A DNA stretch of 64,000 bases from Candidatus Eremiobacterota bacterium (GTDB taxonomy: Bacteria; Vulcanimicrobiota; Vulcanimicrobiia; Vulcanimicrobiales; Vulcanimicrobiaceae): contig JAFAYE010000001.1 of assembly GCA_019240525.1 (NCBI GenBank), positions 841,300 to 905,299 of the forward strand. The letters run 5' to 3'. Positions 7,009 to 17,485 of the stretch are shown piece after piece. The stretch's first letter is position 1. Every line of letters starts with the position of its first letter. Both the position numbers and the translations under genes were made by a program. The notes under the pieces were generated by a model, which was not told the DNA's origin, did not search any database, and worked only from the letters and a program-made list of their open reading frames with translations.

Positions 7009-8880
7009 ATGTGCCCTGTCTACCGTCTGTCCGCCCGCCTCGCGGGGCTTGTGCTGCTTCTCCTCGTCGCCTTGCCGATGCGCGTGCTCGCCGACGCCGA
7101 CGAGCCGGTTTCGCCAAACTCGACCAGCCTGGGGCTGCAGCCCCTCACCGGCGTTATTTCGCCGGCCACGCCGGCGCCGGGGGAGTCTACGGTATTTCAG
7201 CGGGCCGACGGCGCGTATCAAGCGATTCCCGCGGTTCGCGGCCGCACGAAGATCTTTCATATCGTGGAGCGCGCCGCGCCGTGGACGTTGCGTCCCGGCT
7301 TGACGGTCATGGCCAACACCTACAACGGCGTCGTTCCCGGACCGGTGTTGCTCGTCCATCAGGGTGACACTCTGGTGCTTGACTACACGAACGACGTGAC
7401 GACGCCGGATTCGATTCACATGCACGGCATCCATGGCATTTCCGATGCGATGGACGGCGTCGCGGGCATATCGCAGTCGCTCGTGCCTCGCAATGGCCGC
7501 TTTATCTATCGCTTCGTTGCCGATCAGCCCGGGACGTTTATCTACCACACGCACGATAATGAAGCGATGCTCGATTCGGGTTTGTACGGTGCGATTATCG
7601 TAGAGCCGGCGAATGCGCGGCCGGTCGAACGCGGGCTCGCGCATGACTTCCTCGAGATGATTTCGTCGTGGCAGATCCAGAGCGCCGCGGAAAACGAGTT
7701 CACGCTCAACGGTAAGGAATATCCGGCAACGCGTCCGCTCGACGTGCGTTCCGGCGAGCGCTTTCGCGTGCGCTGGGTGAATATTTCAGGCGAAGAGTTT
7801 CACACGATGCATACGCACGGGCACGATCAGCAGATCATTGCTCGCGACGCATCACCGGTAGATTACAACGATACCGAGGACACGGTGCTGCTGGGACCGG
7901 GACAGCGCGTCGACGTCGCAATCACCGCAAACGCGAAGCCGGGAACCTGGCTGGTCCATTGCCACGTCCTCGACCATATCGAGGACTCGGCGGGAATGCC
8001 CAGCGGCTTGATTACCGCGATTCATTACGCCGGTACGCCCAACATGATGACCGCGATGTATCGAGCAATGACGCCGGCATCCAAGCCGAGCGCGGGCGGC
8101 TTGAGCTTCGGAATGACCGTGGTGCTCGGGGCAATCGCCGGCTTCACGATCTTTCTCGGCTTGCCGATCGCGCGGGCGCGCCGGCTTTCGCCACAGACGG
8201 TCGCACTCCTCAATGCGCTTGCGATCGGGATTTTGCTCTATCTGGTCGTCGAGATCGCGCAAAACGCCATCGTTCCAATTTCGCAAGGATTGACCGCGTG
8301 GCGCTCGGGCGCGAGCCCGTTTCCGGTTGTATCGATCGTGGTCTTCGTTCTCGGCTTGCTCATTGGACTCGTCGGCCTGGGCAGTGCGGCGACGTACGTC
8401 ACTCGCCAAGCAGCGCAGCACGCCGAGAATCCCATCGTGCTCGCGGCATTAATCGCCATTGGAATCGGCGCGCATAATTTCGGCGAAGGATTGGCAATCG
8501 GCGCCTCGGCAGCGGCGGGCGCGACCGCCGTTGCCCTTGCGCTGATCGTCGGATTTGGGCTGCATAATGCGACCGAAGGGTTTGGCGTCGCCGCGCCACT
8601 GGTTGGGCGCGTCGTGCCGACGTGGGCACAGATCGGTCTCGCCGGTCTGGTCGCGGGGGGCCCTACGTTTATCGGCACGATCGTCGGCTACCGTTTTTAC
8701 TCGCCGACCCTCTCGATCTTTTTCCTCGCCATTGCCGTCGGCGCGTTGATCTTCGTGATCGGTGAGCTCTGGAGCGTCTTGCGGCGAAGCGGCCTCACCG
8801 GATTCGTGACCGCGACGATGTGCGCGGGTTTTCTGCTTGGACTGGCGACGGAGCTCTTTCTCGACATCAACGGCGGTTGA
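7009..8880 (+). CDS. Multicopper oxidase fused to a ZIP-family metal permease
   Basis: A 623-aa protein with a signal peptide (about 1-30) and two cupredoxin domains (about 75-205 and 210-345). All copper-site signatures are present: HMHG (H137, H139), HTHD (H180, H182), HTMHTHGH (H265, H268, H270) and HCHVLDHIEDSAGM (H317, C318, H319, H323, M330), so T1, T2 and T3 sites look complete. From about 365 there are seven or eight membrane segments. Two ZIP signatures lie in adjacent helices: AHNFGEGLAIG (H489, E493) and HNATEGFGVAAP (H519, E523). The oxidase would sit outside the membrane, joined to a Zn/Fe/Mn-type permease. The start at 7009 gives a good signal peptide; the frame is open upstream to 6853. 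An oxidation-coupled metal uptake or detoxification role is inference. Confidence 0.88.
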   Translation: MCPVYRLSARLAGLVLLLLVALPMRVLADADEPVSPNSTSLGLQPLTGVISPATPAPGESTVFQRADGAYQAIPAVRGRTKIFHIVERAAPWTLRPGLTVMANTYNGVVPGPVLLVHQGDTLVLDYTNDVTTPDSIHMHGIHGISDAMDGVAGISQSLVPRNGRFIYRFVADQPGTFIYHTHDNEAMLDSGLYGAIIVEPANARPVERGLAHDFLEMISSWQIQSAAENEFTLNGKEYPATRPLDVRSGERFRVRWVNISGEEFHTMHTHGHDQQIIARDASPVDYNDTEDTVLLGPGQRVDVAITANAKPGTWLVHCHVLDHIEDSAGMPSGLITAIHYAGTPNMMTAMYRAMTPASKPSAGGLSFGMTVVLGAIAGFTIFLGLPIARARRLSPQTVALLNALAIGILLYLVVEIAQNAIVPISQGLTAWRSGASPFPVVSIVVFVLGLLIGLVGLGSAATYVTRQAAQHAENPIVLAALIAIGIGAHNFGEGLAIGASAAAGATAVALALIVGFGLHNATEGFGVAAPLVGRVVPTWAQIGLAGLVAGGPTFIGTIVGYRFYSPTLSIFFLAIAVGALIFVIGELWSVLRRSGLTGFVTATMCAGFLLGLATELFLDINGG

Positions 8881-8979
8881 GCGCGCCGCCCTTGCGAGCG
8901 CGCCTCGCGTCGGCTATCATCGGTACCAACGTATCGTGAGTTTGACGGAGGGTGAAGCGAGATTTTCGCGGCTCTAGTT

Positions 8980-9678
8980 TTGCTGACGTGGCATGGTATC
9001 ACGCTCGGCGCGCCGGCAGCGCCGCTGCGAACCGTGCTCGGCGATCCGCTGCGCGTCATCGCGTTTGACAACGCTGCCCGCGACGTCGCGCGATATTGGC
9101 TCCCCGGCTCGAACTCAACGTATGTGCTCGTCGTCGAAGAGCGCGGATACGTCGTCAGTTTCCATACTTTTACCGATGAAACGCCCAGCGCACCAATCGA
9201 AACGGTGCCGCCGGATCCGTTCGGCGTTCGGCTAGGCCAAACGCTCGAAAGCGTGAAGGCCGCGCATCCCCAATTTCGCGATGGCGTTGACGAAAGCGGC
9301 GACCCGTTTCTGTTGGGCCGCCTTTCGTCAACCACTGGCGTCGAGTATTCCTTTGAGAACGATCGCGTTCGGAGCTTTCAATGGGCAATGTCGGCTCCGA
9401 TCGAAAAACCGGAGCTTGCGCCGCTGCTTGGAGCCAGCGGCGATGCGTTTTCCTCGGCAATTCTCGACATGCAGCAAAACGAGCGCGACGGAGTCGACTG
9501 GGAATATCGCTATCTCGCGTTTCATCCCTGCACGCAGACGGCTCGTTGGAAGCTCGAAAGACAATCGCTGCTGCGCAACGATGGGCGCGAATACGACCGG
9601 CTGCACGTCGTGTGCCCCGCGACGCAGGCGGAGCATGACTTCTATTTCGACATCACGAACTATTTTGGTAAATTATGA
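8980..9678 (+). CDS. Hypothetical protein, possibly exported
   Basis: A 232-aa protein with two similar halves, each beginning with a G(I/V)xLGxxxxxVxxxxG-like turn (GITLGAPAAPLRTVLGDP and GVRLGQTLESVKAAHP), suggesting an internal duplication. No catalytic motif is recognised. Only a TTG at 8980 opens the frame. A strong GGAGG (8947-8951) would instead suit an ATT at 8962, which would add a short hydrophobic leader (FAALVLL). Its stop overlaps the phosphoesterase start by 4 bp (ATGA at 9675), so the two are coupled. Confidence 0.6.
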   Translation: MLTWHGITLGAPAAPLRTVLGDPLRVIAFDNAARDVARYWLPGSNSTYVLVVEERGYVVSFHTFTDETPSAPIETVPPDPFGVRLGQTLESVKAAHPQFRDGVDESGDPFLLGRLSSTTGVEYSFENDRVRSFQWAMSAPIEKPELAPLLGASGDAFSSAILDMQQNERDGVDWEYRYLAFHPCTQTARWKLERQSLLRNDGREYDRLHVVCPATQAEHDFYFDITNYFGKL

Positions 9679-11021
9679 CGCGTCGATACGTCGCTCTTTC
9701 TCTTATCGCTGTGGCAGGATGTACGTCGAGCGCGCCGTCGGCGTTGCCCGCAATGCAGAGTCGAACGGCTTTGCGGGCGCTGAGTGCCACCGGCGCGGGA
9801 AAGATCACGCACGTCATCTACATCGTTCAAGAGAATCGCAGTTTTAACAATCTCTTTCAGGGCTATCCCGGAGCTGACACTGTTTCGAAAGGGCTGAATT
9901 CGAGCGGCCAGACGATTGCGCTCACGCCGGTTCCCTTGGAGAAGGTCTATCAAATCGATCATTCGGTCTATGCCATGTTCGATGCATGCAATGGAACGGG
10001 AAGCCTTCCCGGAACCGACTGCCAAATGAACGGATTCAACAACGAAGAATCGTCTGGCGGACCGCCCAATCCGCAGTACGTGTACGTGCCCCACGCCGAG
10101 TCGAAGCCGTATTTCGACATGGCCCACGAGTGGGTCGTCGCCGACCGGATGTTCCAATCACATCTCGACGAGAGCTTCGTGAGCCACCAATACGTCATCG
10201 CGGCGCAAGCGCAGTCGAGCGTCGATCTGCCCGCTTCGCTTATGTGGGGGTGCGCAGGCGGCACGTACGACGTGGTCCCGACGATTACGCAAGCGCGCCA
10301 AGAAGGCGCCGAACAACCGGCGTGCTTCGATTATACAACGCTCGGCGACGAGCTCGATAAGGCGAACCTTTCGTGGCGATTTTATGCGGTGCGCTATGGC
10401 GACGACAGCGGCGGCAACGGCGGAACGTGGTCGGCATACCAGGCCATCAAGCACATTTTCTACGGCCCCGATTGGAAGAAAGACGTCATATCGCCGAACT
10501 GGAAGTTCATTACCGACGTCCGCGCAGGAAAGCTGGCAAATTTTACCTGGATCACGCCGGAGTGCGCCGATTCCGACCACACGGAGTGCGGCGGTGGTTA
10601 CGGTCCGTCGTGGGTTTCGGCCCTCGTCAACACGGTCGGACAAAGCAAATTTTGGAAGAACACCGCGATCTTCGTTCAATGGGACGATTGGGGCGGCTAT
10701 TACGATCGCGTCCCGCCGCCGTTCAAGGACTACGACGGTCTGGGGTTTCGCGTGCCGCTCCTGGTGATCTCGCCGTTCGCAAAGGCGGGCCACGTCTCCC
10801 ACGTTCAGTACGAAACGGCAAGCGTCTTACGTTTTGCCGAAGATCTCTACGGCCTTCCTCAGCTCGCCGCTGCCGACGCGCGAGCGACATCTCCAGCCGG
10901 CGACTGTTTTGACTTTTCGCAGGCGCCTCGACCGTTCGTCAAGATCAAAGCACCCCATCCGGCAAGTTTCTTCATCCATCACCGCTTCGCCAACAGCTAC
11001 TTCGCGCCCGACTACGAGTAA
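9675..11021 (+). CDS. Secreted phosphoesterase (PF04185, phospholipase C/acid phosphatase-like) lipoprotein
   Basis: A 448-aa lipoprotein (lipobox VAGC, Cys16). The opening HVIYIVQENRSFNNLFQGYPG is the metal-binding start of the phosphoesterase family that includes non-haemolytic phospholipase C and acid phosphatase A. Later signatures are ITPECADSDHTE, WVSALVNTVGQSKFWKNT, FVQWDDWGGYYDRVPPP and VPLLVISPFAKAGHVSHVQYE. It should cleave phosphate esters or phospholipids in the envelope or outside the cell. A paralogue with the same plan lies at 51319-52662. It is translationally coupled to the upstream hypothetical gene. Confidence 0.88.
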   Translation: MTRRYVALSLIAVAGCTSSAPSALPAMQSRTALRALSATGAGKITHVIYIVQENRSFNNLFQGYPGADTVSKGLNSSGQTIALTPVPLEKVYQIDHSVYAMFDACNGTGSLPGTDCQMNGFNNEESSGGPPNPQYVYVPHAESKPYFDMAHEWVVADRMFQSHLDESFVSHQYVIAAQAQSSVDLPASLMWGCAGGTYDVVPTITQARQEGAEQPACFDYTTLGDELDKANLSWRFYAVRYGDDSGGNGGTWSAYQAIKHIFYGPDWKKDVISPNWKFITDVRAGKLANFTWITPECADSDHTECGGGYGPSWVSALVNTVGQSKFWKNTAIFVQWDDWGGYYDRVPPPFKDYDGLGFRVPLLVISPFAKAGHVSHVQYETASVLRFAEDLYGLPQLAAADARATSPAGDCFDFSQAPRPFVKIKAPHPASFFIHHRFANSYFAPDYE

Positions 11022-11033
11022 TCGCGCCGCAGG

Positions 11034-12044
11034 CTAATCTTCAGGCGGAATAAAGGCATCGCTTTCGATCAAGGCTTCGGATCGAAGATCGAGCCAGAAC
11101 GCGTGCGGAATCTTTGTCTGGAGTGATGTGTAATCTGCGAGCACCTGCGCAGGACTCGCGCAACCAACCACCAACGCCGACGCGACGTCGGGCGCGCTCG
11201 AAAACTGCAGCGCCGCCGTGCGAAGGTCGACACCGTGCCGGGCCGCAACCGCCCGCAGCCGTTCGCGTTTTTCGATTGCCTCCGCAGGAATCTTGTAATT
11301 TTCTTTGCCGTAATTGAACCGAGCGCTTCCGCTGATGAAACCGGCGTTGAGCGATGAGCCGACGACAAAGGTCATTCCGCATTCGCGCGCCTTGGGAAAG
11401 ACGTGGTGCAGAGCGTTTTCGTGATCGATCAATGAATATTGGCGGGCCAAGAGACACACGTCGGCGTCGGTGACTTCCATCAGCTTGAGGATGGGTTCGG
11501 GCGAGTTGACACCAAGCCCCCACCCCTTGATAACGCCTTGCTCGCGCATCGCGCTGAGCGCGGGAAACGCGCCGTTGCGCGCGATCTCAAACTGCTCCTC
11601 CCAGGGCCCCGGCAGCCATGAATTATCGGGTGAGAGATCGTGAACGAAAACGACGTCGAGTGCGTCGACGCCTAAACGCTGAAGACTGTCTTCGATCGAG
11701 CGCTTGACGCCGTCGGCGGTGTAATCGTAACGGAGATTATTCGGCGAAGGGCTGAACGGATAGTATTCTTTCCCGTTGTTGTCGCGCGACGCCGTTAGTA
11801 ACTTACCGACCTTCGAGGAGAGAACGTACTCGCTTCGCGCCTGCTTGTGCAAGAACGCGCCGAGACGCCGCTCGGCAAGTCCCAAACCATACCACGGAGA
11901 CGTGTCGTAGTAACGCACCCCGGCGTTCCAGGCGGCCTCGATTGTCGCATACGCGTCTTCATCGGTGACGTAGGCGAACTCGTTGCCAAACGGCACCCCA
12001 CCCAGCCCAAAGTACCGTTCCCCAAACAGCTCGGACGCCTTCAT
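11034..12044 (-). CDS. Aldo/keto reductase (D-threo-aldose 1-dehydrogenase-like)
   Basis: A 336-aa TIM-barrel oxidoreductase. The segment RYYDTSPWYGLGLAERRLG supplies the catalytic Asp and Tyr of aldo/keto reductases, and the barrel continues to a conserved VVGCASPAQV (nucleotide-binding) loop. The subfamily resembles bacterial L-fucose/D-threo-aldose dehydrogenases or pyridoxal dehydrogenase, which use NAD(P). The frame is open upstream into katG, but the ATG at 12044 begins 8 bp after the katG stop and fits the family start. The katG-reductase order suggests co-transcription from the katG promoter and a role in oxidative or carbonyl stress; that role is inference. Confidence 0.85.
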   Translation of the reverse strand: MKASELFGERYFGLGGVPFGNEFAYVTDEDAYATIEAAWNAGVRYYDTSPWYGLGLAERRLGAFLHKQARSEYVLSSKVGKLLTASRDNNGKEYYPFSPSPNNLRYDYTADGVKRSIEDSLQRLGVDALDVVFVHDLSPDNSWLPGPWEEQFEIARNGAFPALSAMREQGVIKGWGLGVNSPEPILKLMEVTDADVCLLARQYSLIDHENALHHVFPKARECGMTFVVGSSLNAGFISGSARFNYGKENYKIPAEAIEKRERLRAVAARHGVDLRTAALQFSSAPDVASALVVGCASPAQVLADYTSLQTKIPHAFWLDLRSEALIESDAFIPPED

Positions 12045-12052
12045 GCATACGC

Positions 12053-14278
<2,226 letters not shown>

Positions 14279-14305
14279 CTAATTCTCCGATGTCCTAGTG
14301 AAAAT

Positions 14306-14316
14306 GAATGTCATTC
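14306..14316. promoter_or_regulatory. Palindrome between katG and the Fur-family gene
   Basis: GAATGTCATTC is a perfect 5+1+5 inverted repeat in the short divergent region. The next-but-one positions also pair (A at 14304 with T at 14318), giving an A/T-rich symmetric site. Position between two divergent peroxide-response genes suggests an operator for the Fur/PerR-type product. The sequence does not match the Bacillus PerR box exactly, so this is inference. Confidence 0.45.
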
Positions 14317-14342
14317 TTAGGAAGACGGGAATACTGCCGGAC

Positions 14343-14765
14343 ATGGCCTCCTCCCTGCAGCCGTCGTTGCCGAAGAATTACGCGCTCATCTACGACATCG
14401 TCAAAAAGAGCGGCGTCGGGTGCCATCTCACCTCCGCGGAGATTTACGGAAAGGCGCTCGAGCGGCGCCCCGGCATCGGATTTTCCACCGTCTATCGCGG
14501 GCTTGCGCGCTTGCGCGATCTGGGTCTGGTCTCCGAGCTCAGCGTGCCCGGCGCCGACGCCGCGACCTATGAGCCCTCGGGAAAGCCTCACGCGCACTTT
14601 CGTTGCAGCGAATGCGGCGAGATCGAAGACGTCGCTTTTGCGATTCCGTCACGGACGATTCACGCGCTCGCGAGTCAAAACGGCTTTAAAATCGACAGCG
14701 AACGCGTGACCTTCATCGGCCGCTGCTCGGCCTGTGCGCGGCGATCGCGCTCTAAGGCGGATTGA
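14343..14765 (+). CDS. Fur-family regulator (PerR-like)
   Basis: A 140-aa protein with an N-terminal winged helix (TSAEIYGKALERRPGIGFST VYRGLARL region) and a C-terminal dimer/metal domain with KPHAHFRCSECGEIEDV and GRCSACAR. These supply the sensor His/Asp ligands and the two CxxC pairs of the structural zinc site. The frame extends to GTG at 14298 and ATG at 14304, but those starts would run through the palindrome at 14306-14316 and leave only about 22-28 bp to katG. The ATG at 14343 leaves room for a shared promoter. Divergence from katG makes peroxide-sensing repression of katG the likely role. Confidence 0.85.
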   Translation: MASSLQPSLPKNYALIYDIVKKSGVGCHLTSAEIYGKALERRPGIGFSTVYRGLARLRDLGLVSELSVPGADAATYEPSGKPHAHFRCSECGEIEDVAFAIPSRTIHALASQNGFKIDSERVTFIGRCSACARRSRSKAD

Positions 14766-14784
14766 TTCAGCGGCCGGCAGCGGC

Positions 14785-14874
14785 TGGAGGAGAGGGTGGG
14801 ATTCGAACCCACGGAACCCGCAAAGGTTCAGCGGTTTTCAAGACCGCCGCATTCAACCGCTCTGCCACCTCTCC
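14785..14874 (-). tRNA. tRNA-Ser (anticodon UGA)
   Basis: Read on the minus strand, GGAGAGG at the 5' end (14868-14874) pairs with CCTCTCC (14789-14795). The D arm is CAGAGCGGTTGAATG. The anticodon stem-loop GCGGTCTTGAAAACCGC carries TGA. A long variable arm follows, as expected for serine, then the T arm GTGGGTTCGAATCCCAC. A CCA end appears encoded (14785-14787). The discriminator base is U rather than the G usual for serine tRNAs. Confidence 0.95.
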
Positions 14875-15014
14875 ATGTTTCTGGCTGACTGCAGCTGATA
14901 ACTGTGAGAGTTGCTTTGTTTTGAACTCCTCGGCAAACTCCGCTCACCAGCGGTGGGCCGTCCCTGTACTCCAGTTTGGGCAGTGGGCCGCGCACACAAC
15001 GTGTTGCGGCGCCC

Positions 15015-16205
15015 TCACAACGACAAATGACCGTCGGTAATGACAGCTTTGCCGTCAACGGTCACCGTCACATCCGGAATATTGGAGGATAGCGCGAAGG
15101 ACGACGCATCGGAACCGCCTTGCGGCAGGTTATTGCCGATACCGGCGGTAACCCACCCCGCCGCCATTGACGGCCCTGCCCCCCACGTTCCCGCGCCGAC
15201 GCGAATCGAACGGTTCACCGGGAAATCTGCCCAGGCAAACTGATCGCGACCAACGGTGCCCGCGTCATAGGCTTTCTGCACAGGACCGAAGCCTGCGTCC
15301 GCCTGCATCGACGTCACGGAACCATTTGAAAAATGAACCGTCCAACCCACGAGATTGCCGGTATGAATTGGTTCCGTCCCGAATACGATCACGCCATCGG
15401 CCGTGCCGCCCTGGGGCAGCACGTAGACATCTCCCGCAGGAAGCTGCTTTTCAAGCGCCGCCCCTCCGCGCCGACGGTCTTCATCCGAAACCGACCCGTT
15501 ATTCATAATTGCCGACCCCGGCACGGTGCGGAAGGTAAAGTCCGTTCCGTTGGGCGCCGTCATGTGGATCCGATGCGATCCTCCGGTTGTCGCCCGACCC
15601 ATCGCGAGCGTATCGCGGCGAATTTGTGGATAGTCCGTATTGACGCCGCTCCAGAACAAATTCGCCAGTTCATCTTCGGTCACGGCGAATCTCGCAGCGT
15701 TCCCTGGCGAAGGAAACACGCCATTTCCAACGTTGATCTCGGGAATGTTGTGCTTCAACAGATACTGCTCGAACACGTTGTTAGCACCAGCTAGAACATT
15801 GAGTCGGGCCGGTGACACTCCAGCATTAATCGAGCGATCGACTGGGTAGGCAATATTTACGAACGCCGTCGCAATACTCGCCAGCCCGATCAAGTCCTTT
15901 GGTGGTTGACTATCGAACTGGTCGGGGACGCGTTGGAAGTACTGCTTCTTGAGCCTGTTGCTCCCGATATCCGTCACGGCAAATGCTCCGACCTCGCGGA
16001 TGGCCAGGGCAATGTCGTCAATGAGCTCCAGTTCGGACGAATCGCCAGTGAGCACGATAACATCGTTCGATTTGACTTGCAAAACGTCGTGAGCGATTTT
16101 GTCGGCGAGCTCCTGCCGTTTATCGGCGCTTTGAGCACTAGAATCTGTTGAGAATAGCAAGCAACAGAGTCCGATCGAGGTTCCAATCAAGAATATCGAA
16201 CGCAC
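15015..16205 (-). CDS. Exported M29 aminopeptidase-like protein
   Basis: A 396-aa protein beginning with a signal peptide (VRSIFLIGTSIGLCCLLF...SAQSA). I start at the GTG at 16205 because AGGAGGAATC immediately precedes it, not at the ATG seven codons upstream. The N-terminal half (VLQVKSNDVIVLTGDSSELELIDDIALAIREVGA split over about 30-65) and the overall fold order resemble M29 aminopeptidases (AmpS/aminopeptidase T). The metal-ligand segments of M29 (two Glu, then His-rich and Asp motifs near the C terminus) are not obvious, so it may not be a working peptidase. The region is less GC-rich than its flanks. Confidence 0.6.
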   Translation of the reverse strand: MRSIFLIGTSIGLCCLLFSTDSSAQSADKRQELADKIAHDVLQVKSNDVIVLTGDSSELELIDDIALAIREVGAFAVTDIGSNRLKKQYFQRVPDQFDSQPPKDLIGLASIATAFVNIAYPVDRSINAGVSPARLNVLAGANNVFEQYLLKHNIPEINVGNGVFPSPGNAARFAVTEDELANLFWSGVNTDYPQIRRDTLAMGRATTGGSHRIHMTAPNGTDFTFRTVPGSAIMNNGSVSDEDRRRGGAALEKQLPAGDVYVLPQGGTADGVIVFGTEPIHTGNLVGWTVHFSNGSVTSMQADAGFGPVQKAYDAGTVGRDQFAWADFPVNRSIRVGAGTWGAGPSMAAGWVTAGIGNNLPQGGSDASSFALSSNIPDVTVTVDGKAVITDGHLSL

Positions 16206-16293
16206 GATTCCTCCTAGGCTGAGCAACGTAAAACTTCTTGCACGCGCAGCGACGCTTTGGTTGGCGGCGCATCGCCGACGACGGCATCTGCCT

Positions 16294-16599
16294 CTACCCG
16301 ATCAATCGTGGCTTAAAGCCTAAGTGATAGGGGCGGATTTCGAATTCCAATAGTCCGGTCGTGACCGATTGATCCGTCCGAAGGATATCCTCGAGTTGCT
16401 CGAGCGACGCCGCCTGAAAGACCGACAAGCCACCGCTATTGTCCAAGAAAGGTCCACCGAATGCTAGCGTCTGCGCCTCGTATTGCTTTGTGAGGAAATC
16501 TCGGTGATCTCCCACGCCAACTTGCTCGTGAAACGGCAACTGATCGTTCCACCTCGAGCCCGGCTTGTACAGTACCGCATAGAATGGCAGCTCCGTCAT
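16294..16599 (-). CDS. YciI-like protein
   Basis: A 101-aa protein of the YciI/YCII (ferredoxin-like) family, starting MTELPFYAVLYKPGSRW. It continues with a HRDFLTKQ helix and the LAFGGPFLDNSGGLSVFQ strand typical of the family. The ATG at 16599 overlaps the stop of the upstream regulator gene by 4 bp (ATGA), so the two are coupled; an upstream ATG in the frame lies inside that gene and is rejected. Family members are small enzymes or binding proteins of unclear function, often beside SRPBCC proteins as here. Confidence 0.75.
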   Translation of the reverse strand: MTELPFYAVLYKPGSRWNDQLPFHEQVGVGDHRDFLTKQYEAQTLAFGGPFLDNSGGLSVFQAASLEQLEDILRTDQSVTTGLLEFEIRPYHLGFKPRLIG

Positions 16600-17393
16600 G
16601 CTACTTCCCAAGCCTCTTTGCCGCTTTCGACGAATGCCTTTAGCCCGTCGTCTAGTAGTGACGTCCATCCGCCACGATACATCTCTAAGGTTTCCTCGTC
16701 CACCTGACCTATGACACTGTGTTCCATCTTCAGTACGGTGGAGACGCCCTCCGATTCCAGGTCGAACGTAATTGTTCCAAACACGCAGCCGCCCATACCC
16801 ATTGCGCCTGCCATCCAGAGCTTCAAAGATGGCTCATACCTTGTCACTACCGCATAAAGGCGCTGGTTTGATCCGCTTGATTCGTAGAACCGTCCCCCTG
16901 CGCCACCTTCCAATATGAGGTTCGGTTTTCCATCTACATCATACGTGACGTGGGACCACCAGCTGGCAATATTCTTCGTGAGTGCCTCGAAGACGCGGTT
17001 TGGAGTCGCGCTGATCGTGACTTCGTGCACGATCGCGGCTTGAGAAAGGGGGAGAGAACCTGATTTCGGCACGGCGTAGGTCCCTTCAGCGAGTTTTCCA
17101 AGCTTCGAAAGTGATGCTGCCCAAAGCTGTTGATAAGGTGTCATCCAGCGCTCGTAAATACGACGCAAAGGTGCGGCATTGACATAGTTCCATCGCTCGC
17201 GTCCGGTGCGCTTTATCGTAATGAGGCGTGCGTTCTCCAAAACGTCAAGGTGCTTCATGACGGCAGTGCGGGACACTGGAAATCGTGCGCACAGAGCGCC
17301 CGTTGTCTGAGGTCCCGGCTTCAGAAGATCAAGAATCCTCCGTCGCGTCGGATCCGACAACGCGTTCCACACGATTTCGTCTCGCGGCGGCAT
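16596..17393 (-). CDS. ArsR-family HTH fused to SRPBCC/AHSA1 domain
   Basis: A 265-aa protein with two domains. An ArsR winged helix occupies about 1-95 (IVWNALSDPTRRRILDLL, then SRTAVMKHLDVLENARLI). An AHSA1-type SRPBCC hydrophobic-cavity domain occupies about 118-255 (HEVTISATPNRVFEALT ... GGWTSLLDDGLKAFVESG). The cavity domain could bind a ligand that controls DNA binding. The ATG at 17393 is chosen because the ArsR domain begins at once; the frame runs on to 17444. It is co-transcribed with the YciI-like gene through a 4-bp overlap. Confidence 0.85.
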   Translation of the reverse strand: MPPRDEIVWNALSDPTRRRILDLLKPGPQTTGALCARFPVSRTAVMKHLDVLENARLITIKRTGRERWNYVNAAPLRRIYERWMTPYQQLWAASLSKLGKLAEGTYAVPKSGSLPLSQAAIVHEVTISATPNRVFEALTKNIASWWSHVTYDVDGKPNLILEGGAGGRFYESSGSNQRLYAVVTRYEPSLKLWMAGAMGMGGCVFGTITFDLESEGVSTVLKMEHSVIGQVDEETLEMYRGGWTSLLDDGLKAFVESGKEAWEVA

Positions 17394-17485
17394 CGAAGAC
17401 AGGATAGCACATCCTGTGAATAATGTGCAACCCTTGGGTGACATTTACGTTCGTATCGCTTCAATGCTGCGGAACTCGGGCGTAT

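Noticed and set aside
14762-15040. 92-aa plus-strand frame across the tRNA-Ser gene
   Set aside because: It reads through the tRNA gene (a typical false protein over tRNA) and has no family motif.
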